Positions 62,366 to 64,000 of a stretch of 64,000 nucleotides of DNA are shown here, piece after piece. Numbering within the stretch: the stretch's first letter is position 1; each line of letters starts with the position of its first letter. The stretch covers positions 12,928,434 to 12,992,433 of the forward strand of contig JAAOOA010000033.1 in assembly GCA_012861695.1 (NCBI GenBank). Reading direction: 5' to 3'. Origin of the DNA: Trematomus loennbergii. Taxonomy: Eukaryota; Chordata; Actinopteri; Perciformes; Nototheniidae. The translations under genes were made by a program, and so were the position numbers. The notes beneath the pieces are model-generated. The model was not told the origin of the DNA, searched no databases, and worked only from the letters and a program-made list of their open reading frames with translations.

Positions 62366-63924
62366 CAAAAGTAAACACATCCTTTACTCAAGTAGAAGTA
62401 CAGATACACGTGTTTAAAAATAAACTGGTAGAAGTACTAACTAAACTTCTTTACTCAAGTAAAAGTAAAGAAGTATGGGCTTCGAAATGTACTTAAAGTG
62501 GACCTATCATGCTATATTTAAATGATATATTGTAGGGCCATACCTATATAAGGTATATTTATACATTTCTGTTTTCAAAATACCAAACAGGCCATGCCTC
62601 ATTTCGCTCTATGTGCTGTTTGCTGTCTACGGGGCTGATCTCTGTGAGCTGCAGCTGACCACGCCCCCCTGCAGGAGAGGGAAGCCGTGCTCTGATCAAG
62701 TCAAGAGGGGGAGAAAAAAAGATCTCCGTGTTTTATTTATATATACAGTCTATGGTTTTATTATATTATTATAGGCCTATAGAGTCGTTATTCATTTGTT
62801 TTAAAGCTCAATAAATAACAAAGAAGACCTTTGACCGGCACTTTTCTAATTTTGTCCGGAAGATTTAAACTTTAACGGACATCTTGACCGGCGAAAGAAA
62901 CTGAAACTGAAACTCTGCTGCACGGTCCCCTCGTTCCTTGGAAGAGGCGGAGAGGTGGGTGTTTGTCATCTGCTGGTGGACTAACCGGAGAGAATTACAG
63001 TGCTTGCCTCGACGGGGAGGGATTGCATTGAATTAAAGCAGCGGGAGCAAACGCTTGCCTCGGGGAGGGAGAAAAAAAGCCACAGCGGAGAATAAACAGA
63101 AGGGTAACCATGGTAACTATGGGCGGGAAGTCTTCTTCGCTGCTTTTGTGGCAGACTACAGCGCCACTTACAGGCCTGGCATATGTACTACAGCGTCTCC
63201 AGCGCTTTCGAGCGGCAATGGCCGGCCGTGGCCCAACCCCACATTCCCCTGATAGGTGGAGAGTTGGCCCAATAGCCGTAGCGCCACTTCTGTGACGACA
63301 TAGAAGTGTTCAAATCTGGATCAGTCTGTATCAGATCCATTGCAGCCCCTTTTTTAGAGATTTGGGTATGGAGGAAAATAGAGAGGGTTGTGTTTTCTGA
63401 CACTTGGTGAGTTCCCTGGAACACCGGGGACACATATTCATGTATAAAAGACGTACAAAAGTGCATTTTGCATGATAGGTCCCCTTTAAGTAAAAAGTAC
63501 CCATAACTACCAGCTGTTTTAAAGAGTAACTGACCTCCCTTTATATTAATAGAACAATAATATCATTGTTAGCTAATGAATGTTTCCATGCTGAACAACG
63601 GCAACATGACAACGTTTTCATTGGTCGCTCTTCTTTAGAGAAGACCAGGAAATGATGGATACACGGATCGTGTGAAAATCAATAGGCATGCAATGACTCT
63701 AAATAATAATGATCAGGCCACCAAACACACATTAAAATTAAAGTAACAAACCTGTTTGGAAAATGTAAGAAGTAAAAGTACAGGTATTTGTGTTAAAAAT
63801 GTAAGAAGTAAAATAAAAAGTCGGCAGAAAAATAAGAAGTGGAGTAAAGTACTGATACCAGAAAATTGTACTTCAGTACAGTAACAAAGTATTTGTATTT
63901 GTACTCAACTACTTCCCACCTCTG
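62366..63924. mobile_element. Non-autonomous hAT inserted at a splice acceptor, with nested MITE
   Basis: The right end, read inward, is CAGAGGTGGGAAGTAGTTGA, a standard fish hAT terminus. The left end CAAAAGTAAACACATCC ... TTTACTCAAGTAGAAGTAC is a diverged partner. Both sides carry the same 8-bp CCTGCAGG (62358-62365 and 63925-63932), fitting hAT target-site duplication. Subterminal TACTCAAGTA / AGTAAAAGTA motifs recur. A TTAA MITE (62497-63485) has inserted within it, leaving about 570 bp of hAT sequence. Confidence 0.85.
62497..63485 (+). mobile_element. TTAA MITE, long form, 989 bp
   Basis: TTAA (62493-62496 and 63486-63489) flanks AGTGGACCTATCATGC and the complement of GCATGATAGGTCCCC. 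It is the fullest copy of this family in the window. It contains the internal cassette (about 62815-63220) that is also found in both GGCCCCGG-ended MITEs. The right 200 bp hold the ACACCGGGGACACATATTCA block common to the family. It sits nested in the hAT in a galnt10-like intron. Confidence 0.9.
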
Positions 63925-63932
63925 CCTGCAGG

Positions 63933-64000
63933 AAACAAATCCCAGTTGTAATGCCACATTCTTTCATGTCAAAACATTCACATACTAAAGCAAATGGGGA
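63933..64000 (-). other. galnt10-like intron, 3' end of the original intron
   Basis: Read on the minus strand the sequence CTGGGATTTGTTTCCTGCAG has the form of a good 3' splice site. It ends at the second copy of the duplicated CCTGCAGG, and is presumably the original intron end before the hAT insertion. Confidence 0.6.

Noticed and set aside
63055..63252. Repeated small frame beginning MPRGGRKK (also at 52249-52476, related sequence at 28930-29122)
   Set aside because: The similarity between copies is explained by shared MITE sequence. The frame lies within a cassette lacking codon-like substitution or a known domain, so it is not listed as a gene.

Overview
This window is vertebrate nuclear DNA, almost certainly from a ray-finned (teleost, probably percomorph) fish. 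The evidence is sparse GT-AG split coding sequence, long CA and GA microsatellites, a fish-type L2/CR1-like LINE, several hAT elements and many TTAA-flanked and Harbinger-like miniature transposons. I cannot name the species.

Only one real gene is supported: the 3' end of a galnt10-like polypeptide N-acetylgalactosaminyltransferase gene on the minus strand, whose 5' part lies beyond the right edge. Two exons (62209-62358 and 60594-60757) encode the end of its C-terminal ricin-type lectin domain. The terminal exon is one base short of an open frame. A long 3' untranslated region may run down to a polyadenylation signal near 55214. The acceptor of the 62209-62358 exon lies inside the 8-bp target-site duplication of a hAT element, so the splice site has been copied about 1.57 kb upstream.

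The other roughly 55 kb holds no convincing protein-coding gene. By region: 1-5.2 kb, old repeats; 5.18-7.43 kb, a near-complete but inactivated hAT element with a perfect 8-bp duplication; 7.49-9.06 kb, a LINE fragment keeping the reverse-transcriptase core; 12.4 kb, a Harbinger-like MITE; 17.9-19.2 kb, a long-terminal-inverted-repeat element; 20.1-20.7, 22.2, 31.8-32.5 and 33.7-34.2 kb, TTAA MITEs; 24.1-27.7 kb, a LINE with a tandem-repeat 5' region, a 2A-like motif, an endonuclease interrupted by a piggyBac-like MITE, and no RT core; 28.4-29.2 kb, a GGCCCCGG-ended MITE; 34.6-41 kb, mostly unique AT-rich sequence with one candidate conserved element; 41.2-45.6 kb, assorted TE remnants; 48.3-49.2 kb, a piggyBac remnant with a transposase N-terminus; 51.15-54.8 kb, a nested TE cluster; 55.2-64 kb, the galnt10-like locus with at least five TE insertions.

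The main findings are the splice acceptor duplicated by a transposon, the net one-base deletion in the terminal galnt10 exon, an internal cassette shared by MITE families with different ends, a perfect 23-bp-arm palindrome in a dispersed long-TIR family, and the 2A-like and tandem-monomer features of the LINE. No CRISPR array, tRNA, rRNA or prokaryotic gene was seen.
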